A DNA stretch of 64,000 nucleotides from Congeria kusceri (taxonomy: Eukaryota; Mollusca; Bivalvia; Myida; Dreissenidae), in contig CM051028.1 of assembly GCA_027627225.1 (NCBI GenBank), positions 26,960,912 through 27,024,911 of the forward strand. The letters are read 5' to 3'. The notes under the pieces were generated by a model. The model searched no databases. It was not told where the DNA came from and saw only the letters and a program-made list of their open reading frames with translations. The translations under genes were made by a program, and so were the position numbers. Shown piece by piece: positions 10,311 to 22,560 of this stretch. Each line of letters opens with the position of its first letter. Within the stretch, counting starts at the first letter, position 1.

Positions 10311-11565
10311 ATATTATAACGATACGTATCGCTGTAAGGATAGAATATTTAAACAACCATTACAAACAATACATAAATTCAAGACGAGCAATAACAAACT
10401 GAGATGGAGTAAAAGGGTTGGGAGGGGGAGGGGGGCAGGTACTACCGCCAAGTTTAATGGGCAAGTAGTGAGTATGAATCTAGCCAGCCTTGTACAAATG
10501 GGCAAATATTCATCTACAACAAACCCACAGCTACATTGTACAGAAGTAACATGCACTTTAGAACTGACCATAAAACAGAACATTGTGTAATTCAATTTAT
10601 GTAAATGCTATAACTCAGACAATGTGAAACCTGTCTGACAATCAGACATGTCTGACAAAAATTGTGGGTGTCTGGCAGATATTTTCACACACCTCATTCC
10701 TATTTTATGCTTTACTTATTTTTAATAAATTATGGATGGATAATTGAACAATTAGCTCTGTGTATAATGTTAAACCAAATTATTGTATTATCATAATTTA
10801 TTTAACAGCGTATATCATGTTTTGAATATATGGTGAACAGGTTAAAAATCATGGTGTCCGACAGCTGATTAAGAGGTTTCGCATAGTCTGCTAACTATAC
10901 TTCATCATCATCTAAATCTGATAATATGGTGGTACTGTTTTGTTGTTTCCAGATGTTTTCCCTTTAGTTTGGTGTTCTTGTAAGAAAATAGTGGAAATTG
11001 TGTGTGGAATGTTGCAATTCTAAGTAAAAATCTTATTTTTGCCTGAAATATTTATGACTAACTATTATTTTGGACAACATAATTATTTAGTTTATTTTTT
11101 GTTTATTCAGATTTAGTTTTTTTTTTCACCCAATCTCATGCGCTGCATCAGTTAAGAGTCAAACGTGTTAAAATACCAACTGATCCAAATTATCATACAT
11201 ACAAGTACTCGGAATAATCTGATAAAATAGTAAATATAGAGAGCAGTATCCACAGGAAGGCAGTATTGATAAAAAGTAAAATCAATTACAGCTATAAACA
11301 AAATCGGTCTGAAATGGTAATTGGAAAATCTATTTACATAATCTAGCTTCCATCTAGTTCCATCATCAAGGTCACAGTATGGTATCTAATGATGCCTATT
11401 TAAGTGTTTTTTATTCTCACATGTATTGGAAAATTTACATTTCCCCAGGTTATCTGAGGTTAGCGTTACATTATTTTTATTAACAATAAAAATACCGTTG
11501 CATTTCTTTGCCTTGTGTATGTGTACATGATTTTCATTCTTTGTAGATGATGCTTCACAAAGAGA
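10311..11565. other. non-coding, nothing recognised
   Basis: AT-rich with a short G-run at about 10415-10437. No reading frame with a recognisable domain and no clear repeat. Confidence 0.4.
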
Positions 11566-12105
11566 GAGGACAAGGACCAAGATGGCCTTAAGCTGCTTAC
11601 CTGAGTTTAAGGCATCATGATGGCTCTTAAAAATTTAATTAGCGTGTTCACATATGTTTGAATGCATATGTTGACAACAGACGGTAACGATGGACTACTA
11701 ACAGCCCTGATTTTAAGAAATCAAAACAATGTCATTAATTTTTAAAATGGTCAATCAAGTAGCAGTTCTGTACCCTGCGCGCTTGCGGCCATACGTTTTA
11801 ACAGATCAAACTGATTTGAAGAAGTTATTAGCGGGTCACACAAGGAACAAATCTGTGAAATTATTCCGAAATAGAGAAAGTGGTTTAAACACGAAGATTT
11901 TTAAAATTTCCAATAAAGACATAACGGAAACTGTCCTGTCCCCTGGGGGCAACATACTAATATGAATAAAAATATTAGATGGAATTTGGTAGAGGCTAAC
12001 CCAAGGAACTTTTTGTTATTATTATTTTGATATACAACCAATTTATGTGCCCCGCGCGCTGGAGGCCATAGGTTTTAACATATCAAAATGGTTTGGTCTG
12101 TTGCA
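11566..12105 (-). mobile_element. dispersed tandem-core repeat, copy A (partial)
   Basis: Read on the minus strand, the right end (11566-11612: ACAAGGACCAAGATGGCC..., then CTTACCTGAGTTTAAG on the plus strand) matches the right ends of copies C-F. Two diverged core units follow at 11740-12100, with the family hallmarks of a GGCC-rich patch and a TTTAACAGATCAAA-type segment. The left terminus is missing. Confidence 0.6.
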
Positions 12106-12202
12106 AAGTATAACAGGCATGACATAAGTTATAATAATGGTTATAAAAAGTGACGTCATTAACATAGACTTTACTAGAAGAGTCACCATTGTTTATAGAA
12201 AG

Positions 12203-13020
12203 AACATTTAATGGTCAAAGATAAGAAGCAATCCACAATATGTTGTCCAATATATGAGAATTTAGCAATGGTGTTAAAGTTCTATGCACACTTTAACATA
12301 TTATTACTTGTTCCTCAGCCTAACATAATTAATTTGGAAAGAAAACCAGGGGACTCTGGGAAACACATACGCATACAGACTCATAGAAATGCAACAACGC
12401 ATGCAGTAAATGAAGAATTAAAGCTCCAAAGTAAGACGTAAAAGAAAATAATTTAAGGTTCGAGTAAATGAACATATCTGTTGTGATTAATGTTTGCAAT
12501 ACTATTACAAATACTGTCAAGCCAAATTCTCTTGGATAACATGACTTATGAGATTTTACATATAATCTGTTGTTGTTTTTTAGACTTTAAAATTATAACA
12601 CCGCAAACAACTTTAGCTAGGTTTTGTATGTTTATTGTTTTATTTCTTTAATGACAAAAACATTCGTTTATATGGCATGTTTTACAATTTTGGTCAGCAT
12701 GTAAATACTATGTCAACTACCTTTCTCCATTAATGGTACTCCAATGTACATCGGGTGCATAAAACAGGTATATGCCTACACATCTGATAAGATGGAGGTC
12801 ACTGGTCAATTTTCTCAGACTAAGCGGGTGCCTGTGTGTTTGCAGATGTGCTCTGTATACATGTAGGTTGGCTTTGGGCAGTCTTCCAAAATCGAAATGA
12901 GTATTGAAAAAGGGCTAAAAGTCAAAGAGCATTTAATGATCTTAAAAGAACATTATGTTGTCTAATATTTAGAACTACAGTAATGATGTTAAAGGGAATT
13001 GCACAATATAACGTATCAAA
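12203..13020 (+). repeat. pair of diverged direct repeats, ~720 bp apart
   Basis: About 100 bases at 12203-12303 recur at 12927-13020. Shared segments include ATTTAATG, TATGTTGTC, AATATT/TATA and GTGTTAAAG versus ATGTTAAAG in the same order. The DNA between them is AT-rich and holds no gene that I can see. Confidence 0.5.
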
Positions 13021-13309
13021 CATTGCAAGTTTGACCATTATATACTTAATTGGGGAACAATACAAGCTCACAAAATCATACTGATGCAATATAAGCTAGA
13101 AAATGTTTTGAACAACAAGATGTTGTATATGTACAATGTGCAATGAGATTCTAATTTATTTACAAATATGGAAGGTTGTGATACAAAATTGATGTCATGT
13201 AAATGACCACTGCATATTTCACTGGGAATTTGAAACGCCCTACATGATGGCAATATTTGCACAAAGGCCTCGAGTAAAATGAACTTACTAAGAATTAAAC
13301 GAAACACAT

Positions 13310-13773
13310 ATTTCGTTTGAATTTAATAGACAGTCACCCAAGGAATATCTCTGTGAAATTATTTCGAAATCGAGAAGATTGTCAAAATTGCCTATACAGC
13401 CATATACGGTAAAACTTACTCACCCCCTGGCGGTCATGTTTTTTTTACCGAATCCACATTATTTGAATTTATTTGGTAGACAGTTATCCAGGGAACATTT
13501 CTGTGAAATTATTTTGAAATCCAGTAGGTGGTTTCTGACAAGAAGATTGTCAAAGTTGCCTATACAGCCATAAACGTTCGAAATTCCCCACACACTGGCG
13601 GCCATGCTTTTAATGAATTTCCGCAGACATATTCCTGCTTAGTTTGGTTAAAATACCCCAAGCGGTTTGAGAGAAGTTGTTTAAGTAAAATTGTTGACGA
13701 CGACGGACGAATGACGGACGCCGGACGGTGACTGATTACAATAGCTCAGCTTTGAGCACTTCGTGCTCAGATG
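13310..13773 (-). mobile_element. dispersed tandem-core repeat, copy B
   Basis: Two and a half core units of ~160 bp (TATACAGCCATA..., CTGGCGGCCATG..., GAAATTATTTTGAAAT...) end at 13680-13773 in the family's left terminus. On the minus strand this is the perfect hairpin TGAGCACGAAGTGCTCA (13756-13772), then GAGCTATTGTAATCAGTC and a CGTCCG-rich stretch. The right terminus is not present. Confidence 0.75.
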
Positions 13774-14156
13774 AGCTTAAAATGGTAGGTTAAGGAATAA
13801 TTGTAATCCTACTATATTTGGTTGTTGGGAATGTTTTCTATACATTGGCTAAATCAGTAGTGATTACAATCTTAATGACAAACTTGAATGTTACACAAGA
13901 AAAAACAACGCTGTAGTTATCCGGTAATCTAAAATACCATACACGTATAATTTATTTTGAATGCGCCCAAAGGTGCAATGTACAGTTATTGGGCATGCCC
14001 AACATGTCCAGGAATTGAAGTCAGTAGAAGATGAAATCTTTTAGTTGCCAAGGCTTTTTGAAACATTGGTGTAATGTAATTAATATGTACGTTTATATTG
14101 TTAATGTTATTTACATTCGGACGTTATGGACTAGTAAACATTAAGTGTTATTGTAG

Positions 14157-14309
14157 GACCTGTATGGCTGTGTGTGTTCAAGTGTCCGATACAATACTTT
14201 GCCAGTAAAGTTTGTCTCGACGAACAGAGCGCGAGAGGAATATCACCTTGGATCCAGTCTTAGTAATAAGCTGATGAACCGTCCTCCAGTTGTATTGGGT
14301 AATGAGGAC
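14157..14309 (+). other. orphan exon candidate, 51 codons
   Basis: TTATTGTAG directly precedes and GTAAGT directly follows a 153-base segment open in one frame with phase 0 at both ends. It encodes DLYGCVCSSVRYNTLPVKF... to ...NRPPVVLGNED. Base composition is visibly less AT-rich than its flanks. No family is recognised, and no partner exon was found within several kb on either side. It could be an internal exon of a gene with long introns, a trapped exon or a pseudoexon. Confidence 0.35.
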
Positions 14310-15384
14310 GTAAGTTCACATTCTTAAACAAACTGTTGACATTTGTTTATTGTTCTATAGTAGTAATTCGAGTTTAACTGACAAAGTTATTCCATCGATG
14401 TCATTAAAAAATGTTAAGTGTGCTTGATACACATTTCTTGCTAACGTATTTAACCTGTTCTTAACATAATTTTGTTAATTTAATTTCATTCTATTTATAA
14501 AAGTCATTTCTGTAATGCTTATTATTAGCTAATCCGTCTTACGCTCCATATGTCTCAAAATATTCATAAATGTTCTTTCAACATTAAGACTATTCGCTTG
14601 TTCTGGTGTGCAAATAATTTTGAACTACAGTATTCAAATTAGTGTAAAATTGTGATAGTGTTATTGATATTATGGTCAAGTTGCTTTAATAAATTTTGGG
14701 ACAGTATCGACGAGTATAGGGAAACTGAATCATAAACATGACAAAACACACAAAAGCTTCGTTAGACAAAAGGTTTGTGTCCTATGTTTTACATGAAAAA
14801 TCTCATTTAAGTGCATGCTGCACAAGCTGGATGCTTAATGTAACGGATTGTTCTCTGCAAATTATTTGATCTCAAAATCATGTAACAGAAAAGCCAACGT
14901 GTGTACATGAACTTAACAATACAGACACTAAAACTGACATTCAATTCCGCTGAATATAACTTTAAACAATGTTTGGTCTTGCACTTCTTGGCAATTGCCT
15001 ATCATAAATGTGAACTTGACAATTGCTCACGAAAGAAAATAATAATGGATTAATAATAACACCATTTTAATAGGCATGCTTATCTTTATTAACAAAAGAC
15101 AACTGCCATACGAATATTTATTTAATTAAAAGTGTATGCACAGTAAAAACAAGTAATATTTGTGCAAGGGCCCATAACCCAAAAGCTCCTTACTTAAAAG
15201 TTAGTTGTTTTTTTTAAGCTGGCATAAAATTTCTTAACGTACGGCTGTTTCATTTAATTTTGTTATGAAAGTCATTCTTGTATGAAATTAAGAAATGATA
15301 CTTAAATTACCATAATTCAAATGTAAAATACTGATTTTCAAACATTCATTTTAAATTTGACTTACGATTTTAGTATAGATTGTC
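14310..15384. other. non-coding, nothing recognised
   Basis: AT-rich sequence without domains or clear tandem structure. Confidence 0.4.
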
Positions 15385-15960
15385 CTTAATAGCTGGACGG
15401 AACCTTAGACTCAAGGACCCCCAAATCATTAGGTGTCCTCTACAAGTCATAACTAACCCAGTTACGAAGTTTGAAGAACCTAGGCATAAGGGTTCTGTAG
15501 TTATTGCCCGGACAAGGTAATACTATTATTGGGTGTATTCTTCTATAATATTTTGGTCAGTTTGACCTTGACCTTTAACCCAAGGATCACAAAATCGATC
15601 GGGATCTTCTACTAGTCGTGACAAACCTTACTACCTAGCTTGAGGAACCTAGACCTAATGGTTGCAAAGTTATTGCCCGGACAACCTTTTACAATCATTG
15701 GGCATTCTTTTCTTTAATGTTTGGTCTGTTTAACAATGACCTTTGACCCACTGACCAGAAAATCAATAAGGATACTCTACTAGTCATATCCAACCTTCTC
15801 ACCAACTTTTTAAGAACCTATGCCAAAGGGTTTTGTGGTTATCGCTCGGACACTGTATGGTCTACCAACAGACATACGGAAACAACTGATACACGGACAG
15901 TCAGACCGACATTTTGCAAAGGAATATACGCACACTTCTTTGAAGGGTGTGAATAATTAA
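15385..15960. repeat. tandem repeat, three diverged units of ~180 bp
   Basis: Three units share, in order, TGACCTTTAACCCA, ACAAAATCGAT, TCTACTAGTC, GAACCTA, GGTT and TTATTGCCCGGACA. A non-repetitive end follows (ACTTCTTTGAAGGGTGTGAA, about 15932-15952). This is a different core from the copies A-E family, but it also ends in a short inverted-repeat-like segment. Confidence 0.8.
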
Positions 15961-16244
15961 AAAAATGAGTAAAACAACAACATTATTCAAATTGAGTCTA
16001 GAAACAAAGCTTAAACAAACTAACATAAACAAGAAAAAACCACTGAATTATAAAGAATATTATCCGATGACGGTAATTGTATTAGTTAATCACAGTAATT
16101 TCTTTCTTGAAAAGTGACTTCTTTCTAACATAATCCCTGTTGTAAGTTTATCATTATTACCGCTGCATAAGTTATTATTGCTGAAAATTCATGATTACTG
16201 AAACATTTGCAAAATTGTTTATTGGTATTGAGAAGGACTTAAAC

Positions 16245-16868
16245 AAGAGCGCCAAATCGTCCTGGGTCGCTCATCTGAGTTTAAGAAATAAAATTGGCTA
16301 AGCCTTGTAAAAATATAAAAGCGTATTCAGACATGTTTAAAATAAAATGTTGACAACGGATATCAACGTTGGATCACTGACAGCTATGTTTTTACAACAA
16401 AACATTTATGAAGGCATTTGGTAGATAGTCACCCTAGAAACTTTTCTGTGAAAATATTTGGAAATCCAAATTTCGGTTACATCTGAGAACCAAGGAAAAT
16501 TTCTGAAAACTTATTACGAAATCAAGCAAGAGGTTTGAGACAAGACTATGTTGCAAGTGTTCGAAATAGCCATTTAAGGAAAACTGTTCCCAGTCCCCTG
16601 GTAGCCTTGTTTTTATTGAATCAAAATAATTGAACACATGTTGTAAAGGATTATGCAAGGAATATTTGTGTGGAATCCAGCAGATAGTTTGAGACAAAAG
16701 GTTTTTATAGTTATAACCATATAAGGAAACCTTCCCACCCACAGCAGCCATGTTTTTAACGAATCAAAAAAATCTCAAAGAATTGTTTAGAGTTTCACGA
16801 AAGGAACATTTATATTAAATTACTTTGAAACCCAGTCAGCACTTTCGAAAAATAAGATTTTCAACAAA
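16245..16868 (-). mobile_element. dispersed tandem-core repeat, copy C
   Basis: The right end sits at 16245-16285 (ACAAGAGCGCCAAATCG and CGCTCATCTGAGTTTAAG on the plus strand). About three ~160-bp core units follow, to 16868. The left terminus is absent; another tandem array begins immediately. Confidence 0.75.
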
Positions 16869-17670
16869 AACAAGAAATGTTTTCGTTTTTGCTCTCGAAG
16901 TTCAACTGTTTTCATCTGATCTTCACCAAACTTCATGAAAATGTTGTTGGCATGATATCTAGCTCAAGTTTGATAATCAGTAACATCGCCATGGGAATTG
17001 TCGAATTATGACTTAAATGGCTCTTTTAGCCGTTTCCGCTTTCATCCAATCTTCACCAAACTTCATGAAAATGTTTTTAATAATAATATCTAGGTCAAGT
17101 TCGATAATCAGCAAAATCGCCCCTGGAATTGTTGTGTTATTGCCCTTGATATATCTGAAATTGGCCATTTAGCGGTTTCCGCTCTCTAAGTACAACAGTT
17201 CTATCCGATCTTAACCAAACTTCATGAAAATATTTGTTATAATAAAATATCTCGGCCAAATTTGATAATTGTCAAATCAGCCCAGGAATTGTGGAGTTAT
17301 TGCCCTTGAATTATCTGAAATTGACCCCACAATGTTCATCCAATCATCATCAATCTTCATGCACATATTTGTGGACATGATATCTTGACCAAGTACAATA
17401 ATCAGCCAAATCGCGCCAGGGATTGTGGTCATATGGCCCTTGAATTATCTACAATTTGCCTTTTTAGCCGTTTTTGTCCTCTTAGTCCAACAGTTTATAG
17501 CCGATCTTCACCAAACTTAGGGAAAATCTGTGTGGGCGTATTATCTCGATTACGTTTGATAATCAGCAAAATCGTCCCAGTAACTGCGGAGTTATGGTCC
17601 TTGGTTATCTTAAAATAGCCTTTTTAGTTATTTTATCCTAGAGTTGACATAACTGTTTTACAAACAGCTC
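16869..17670. repeat. second tandem array, about five units of ~130-165 bp
   Basis: Units are recognised by CCGATCTTCACCAAACTTCA at about 16918, 17050, 17210, 17339 and 17502. Each is followed by GAAAAT..., TGATATCT, TTGATAATCAGCAAAATCG and GTTATTGCCCTTGA. The array starts with ACAAGAAATG and ends with CAGCTCTTGTTC, giving short opposed ACAAG/CTTGT ends. It is unrelated in sequence to the neighbouring cores of copies C and D. Confidence 0.85.
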
Positions 17671-17744
17671 TTGTTCAAAATCTGATTTGCCTTCGCAACA
17701 GACGTTTACACATTTAATTTTCTTTTAAACTCACTCGCATACAA

Positions 17745-18812
17745 ATGGCTCAATGGTGAGCTATTCTGGTCAGTCACCGACCGTCGTAGTCGGCGTCAAC
17801 AATTTACTTAGACGCCTTCTTCTCTAAAACCGCTTGCTGGATTTTAACCAAACTTGGCAAGTATCTCGGATGGTCCTTTAACAAATTCCTTCACTTCATT
17901 CGAATATATGGAAAACTCTGGTTGTCATGGAAACCAAAAGCTTAAAAGCTGGATTTCAAAATAATTTTACAAAAATGTTCCCTGGGTAACCATCTACTAA
18001 ATTTGTTCAAATGATTTTGATTTGTTAAAAAAGCATGGCCACCTGGGGGTTCAGTTTTCCATATATGGTTATATTGAAAACTTTGAATATCAATTTGTCT
18101 GAAACAACTTCCTTGATTTCAAAATAATTCACATAATTATTTCTTAATTGATCATATGCTTAATTTCTTCAATTTATTTTGATTCGTTAAAAACATGCCA
18201 TCCAGGGGGTGGAACAGTTTTCATTAAATGCCTATCTTGGAATCTTGGAAAATCTTCTAGTCTTAAACTACTTGGTTGATTTCAAAATAATTTTACAGAA
18301 ATGTTTCTTTGTTGTCCGTCGACCGATTCTTCCAAATTATTTTAAATCGTTAAAAACATGGCTGCCAGAGGGTGGAAAAGTTTTCATTAAATGGCTATAA
18401 AGAAAACTTGGAACATCTTCATGTCTTATATTAATTAGTTGATTTCGAAATAATTCTACAGAAATGTTCCTTGGTTGTCCGTCTACCGATTCTTTCAAAT
18501 CACGTTGATTAGTAAAATACATGACGGCCTGTTTTCCTCATATCGCTTTTCTGAAAACTTGAAAAAAATATTGTCTTTAACCACTGACTGGATTTTGAAA
18601 TAACTTCACAGCAGTGCTCCATGGGTGACTATCTACAAAATTCCTTCAAAGTATTTTTGCTAAAATACATGTCTATCAGTGGTCCAAAGTTGATATCCGT
18701 TGTCAACATTTTATTTTAAACATGTCTGAATGCGCTATTACGTTACTTCAAGGCTTAGCCAATGTTTTTTTTATTAAACTCAGATGAGTGATTTGGCCCT
18801 CTTGTTTAGGCC
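17745..18812 (+). mobile_element. dispersed tandem-core repeat, copy D (uninterrupted)
   Basis: The left end is GCTCAATGGTGAGCTATTCT with GGTCAGTC and a CGTCGTAGTCGGCG stretch. Then comes CTTCTTCTCTAAAACCGCTT (17816), then five to six ~160-bp core units recognised by GTTAAAAACATGGC and AATTTCACAGAAATGTT-type segments. The right end is CTCAGATGAGTGATTTGG with CCCTCTTGTTT (18780-18808). It is collinear with copy E across the point where copy E carries a non-LTR insertion, so it shows the empty site. Confidence 0.85.
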
Positions 18813-18951
18813 ATTCTTAATACAAATAAAAAAATTTGAAAATGTTTCAGTAATCATGAACTATCAGCAGTCATAACGTATGCAGCAATAATAATGATAA
18901 ACAAACAACAGAGTTTATGTTACAAAGAATTCACTTTTCAAGAAAGAAATT

Positions 18952-19001
18952 AGAACAGAACAGAACAGAACAATCTATTATGTAAATGGAGGCCTCCGGC
19001 C
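18952..19001 (-). other. 3' hairpin and AGAAC-type tail of non-LTR copy 2
   Basis: On the minus strand, GGCC-GGA-GGCC (18991-19001) is followed by a short spacer and four 5-base units (AGAAC on the plus strand, 18952-18972). This is the same layout as copy 1, with a different tail unit. Confidence 0.6.
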
Positions 19002-19149
19002 CATAATACATAGCATATAATAATACATCAAATTATTATTTGAGTACTGCGCCACATTAAGATATATATAGATAACCAACTCAAAATATTGTTTGAGTAA
19101 TACGTTACAATTTCTATATAAAGAAGGTATTCATACAGGTGTATTATTT

Positions 19150-21110
19150 TCATTGTATGCATATAACAATTTACAGATATAATAAGCTAATTTTCGGATA
19201 GTTGTTTCATTTTCGTCTGCCATTAATCTAGAAAAATTAGACAGAGTTGGTCTTCCATGATACCAACTATCAAGATAATCTGTTCGCAGTTGCGCAACTT
19301 TAGGGCATAGAAAAAGGACACGGAATTCACATTTTATTACAGATATATTGCATATATCAAGGCAATACAGACATAACCTATTTTCTCTTCGTATATTATT
19401 GTGTCTGCCAGTTTCTATTCGAAATTTATTACTTGAACAGTGGAACTTTGATCATGCAATATTATGTGTTTTTGACATTTCAATATTTAAATATCTTTCA
19501 GTATTTAATAACGTTTTAAAATATTTATAATGTTGACATCTCGCAGAGTCATTTACGTTTTGATGCCATTCTGTGTCTTTAATATCTGATAATCTTTTTC
19601 TAATACTTGTAATGAAAATATCAATGTTTCCAATTTCCTGGGTGATCCAAGCAAAGCCAAAAACCACATGTAAACAATATGTTTTAACTTTTGTTGCCGA
19701 ACATACTCTGCCAGCATCATCTAAACATTTAAGCATTTTATAACATTTTTTAAGATATCTATTATTTGGCATTGACAATAACTTACACCAGTATTTTAGA
19801 CATTAGGTATAATAGGTAACACATAACGGTAAACGTCCACATTCACCTAAAACAATGCAATTATTTATAGAATTATTAACCATTATGTGTTTACGACAAA
19901 ACATAGTTTGTACACTTTAAATACGTTCACTGTACGTGTGTCCCCAAATTTCAGATCCATAACATAAAATAGGTTTTACCATGGAGTCTAATAGATTAAA
20001 TAAGTCATTGGTTAGAAAATAGCCGAAAGGCCTTTGGTAATTAAGAATAGAAAAATCGCTTTCTGGGCTTGTGCCGCTAATTTTTGATGCGCAGACGACC
20101 ATGATAATTGAGGAGTAAATAATAACCCCAGATATTTGTATACATTTGTTATATGTATTCGCTTTCCTCTAAAGGTCCAAATCTCATTTGTTCTAAGTGG
20201 TCCGCCATTTCTAAAAACTATTATTTCTGTTTTATTTATATTTACTTCCATTTCTGTCTCAGTACAAAATGTATGTATAAAATTTAACTGCGACTGGAGT
20301 TTAAATACAGTTTCTGCGCTATTTGCAACTTCATCTGCGAACAGCAAACATGTTATATCAGGTATATCATGAGAAACAAATATGCCTGATCCACAATGTT
20401 CTCGTAAAAGAATAACTAGTTCATTAATAAATAGAGAAAACAGGGTAGAACTTGTTATGTCCCCCTGTCTGGTCCCAACATTACATGTGAAATAGCCCGT
20501 TAAACAATTTTAAGTCTTAACACATGATTTTAAGTTTGCATACATTCTGATTAGAATACGTAATATATTACCATGTATACCAATTCGCTCAATACATAAA
20601 ATCAGCTTACAATGATCTACCTTATCAAATTCTTTTTTTAAAATCGACATATAAACAATAAAAACGTCCGCCTCTTTGTGAAAGGTTCTTTTGTATAATA
20701 GCTTGTAATGAAAATAAATTATCAATAGTTGAATAGCAGCGCCTAAACCCCGCCTGAGCGTCATCAATTTTATTATTTATTTCTGCCCATTTGTAAATGC
20801 GATTATTTAAAACCCGTGCAAATTTTTTATACATATATGCCTCGATAATTATTAGTTTCATATTTTGAGCCAGATTTGTGAACGGGGCAAATAATACTTT
20901 CGCACCAGCATTCCGGGACGTGACTCGTTAGAAATACAACGTTAAAAATATTACTCAAAATTGGTACTACAAAAGACTCTGTATGTTTACAAAACTCACT
21001 TCCTATTCCGTCAGCACCGCAACTTTTTTTCATTTGTAAGACATTTAATAGATATTTCAACTTCATTTTAACTTATTTCTCTGTTAAGTATGTCATTATG
21101 ATCATATTCA
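19150..21110 (-). pseudogene. reverse transcriptase and C-terminal region of ORF2 (copy 2)
   Basis: On the minus strand: MKKSCGADGIGSEFCKHTES, VPECWCESIICPVHKSGS, DDAQAGFRRCYSTIDNLF, a shifted FDKVDHCKLILCIERIG, then LLFADEVANSAETVF. The FADD box reads FADE, so a catalytic Asp is lost. The thumb is partly preserved (KYLGLLFTPQLSWSSAHQKL, PILCYGSEIWGHTYSERI), followed by a C-terminal domain (VFGFAWITQEIGNIDIFI). At least six frame breaks. RT would prime cDNA at the nicked chromosomal target. Confidence 0.88.
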
Positions 21111-22560
21111 GAATTGTTATTTAAAGTTATCAATAAGCTATCCATATCGTCAGCATTCCTGTTAAACAACAAGGCACGAAAATATTAAAACCATGTTTTG
21201 TCATTTATAGTTGTACACGTCTTATTAGTGCTAGCATATGCTGAGGATTTTAACAATTTCCACACCAATTTCGGATTTTTCTCGAATTTACTAATTTAAC
21301 TCGATTTTCATATTGATATGTTAATTTCTTAGCATGACATTTGCGCTTAAATCTGTTTTTATTTCTTTATACATTTCAAAATCATTGGTATCTTTTGATG
21401 AACGAAACTTTCTTAGTGCGGAATATTTATTCAACTTTAAATTCTCACATTCCTCATTCCACCCTGGGGTATTTACACAATATCTAGTGCTTGGTCTACC
21501 ATGCACTTTCATGCAATCTGCTGCTTCCTGATATACATCCGTTAATGATTTGATTGCTAATTCAACATCAGTGACAACGTTCTGTGAAATATTATCAAGT
21601 TTGCTATCAAGACACGCTTTAAATTTATTTAGAAAGACATTTTTTATAGACTTTCATTCCATTTAAATTTTATACATGGTCTAATTTGAATATCATTTAA
21701 TTGACTGTTATTAATATCAACAATTATTGGAAAAGTAAATGAGCATTCTAATGGTAAATGATCTGATTCATCAATGTTGCCTACTCTAAAATAAGAGCAG
21801 TATCTGAATAATTCCGCAGATGCTATAATGTAAACCACTACACTCGGGTCATTATTTGTTTAGCATGTATAACTTCCCGTTTTATCATCAAACAGACGAC
21901 CATTCATAATATGCATATCATGCGATGAACAGAATTCAGCTAAGGCTCTACCAAAATTGTTAAAACTGGATGCATTCACATTAGTTCTAGGAATCTCGAA
22001 ACTGCTACCGTTATATTCAACATCACCATATATATATATCTAAGATCATCTGATGGTATGAAGTCCAAAAAATCTTTAGTCGGGGCATTAAAATCGCCTG
22101 CTAGAACAAAATTACAGTGTGGATATTCACACATAATTGTGTCAATATTATTTTGCATTATGAATATACCATTTGATTCTTCTTCATTATTATAGATTGG
22201 TGATCCTTCGAGGGAAACATATGTAAAATACATAATAATATCACTAATATGGAACATAATATTATTTGAAAACTTAAACAATAAAACAACACAATTTTCT
22301 AGTGTTTCAAAAATTCTGCTGACAATATTTACATTTTGCAAACGTTTTCCTACATAAACACTAACCCATCCACTATTTTGACTATGCGTTACATTAAGTT
22401 TTCTAACACTATCAAAATGATCATGTGTAATAATAACGTTAGCAAATTCTCCATTATAACGACTCCAGGTTTCACATAAACATACAATATCAAATTGAGA
22501 TAAAAACGAAAGCAATTAATTATTTTCTAAATGTTTGTGAAATCCTTGTATATTCCATAC
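21110..22560 (-). pseudogene. AP-type endonuclease of ORF2 (copy 2)
   Basis: Minus-strand motifs are NYVVWNIQGFHKHLEN (22545 region), FDIVCLCETWSRYNGEFANV (the metal-binding E in ETW), NFVLAGDFNAPTKDFLDF (GDFN) and NIDESDHLPLECSF (the terminal SDH). That set defines an apurinic/apyrimidinic-like endonuclease, which nicks the target. Stops occur at about 22515 and 21985, among others. The 21110-21640 stretch is the linker to RT, with only weak reading frames. Confidence 0.88.

Larger units (their letters stand above)
16098..18951. repeat. large imperfect inverted duplication
   Basis: Bases 16098-16240 reappear in reverse complement at about 18815-18951 (for example GTTTCAGTAATCATGA against TCATGATTACTGAAAC). 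The homology runs on inward through tandem-core copies C (minus) and D (plus). The arms are therefore ~0.8-1 kb long, with an unrelated tandem array (16869-17670) at the centre. It could be two insertions in opposite orientation plus shared flank, or a true inverted duplication. The shared ~140 bp outside the repeat's right end favours duplication or a longer repeat unit. Confidence 0.65.

Noticed and set aside
13640..13740. CpG island or promoter at the CGACGGACG stretch
   Set aside because: It is the CGTCCG-rich left end of a dispersed repeat, recurring in other copies.
17385..18522. Frames in the tandem-core repeats (such as 17385-17618 and 18209-18400)
   Set aside because: They lie wholly in tandem repeat units with no domain and are not conserved between units.
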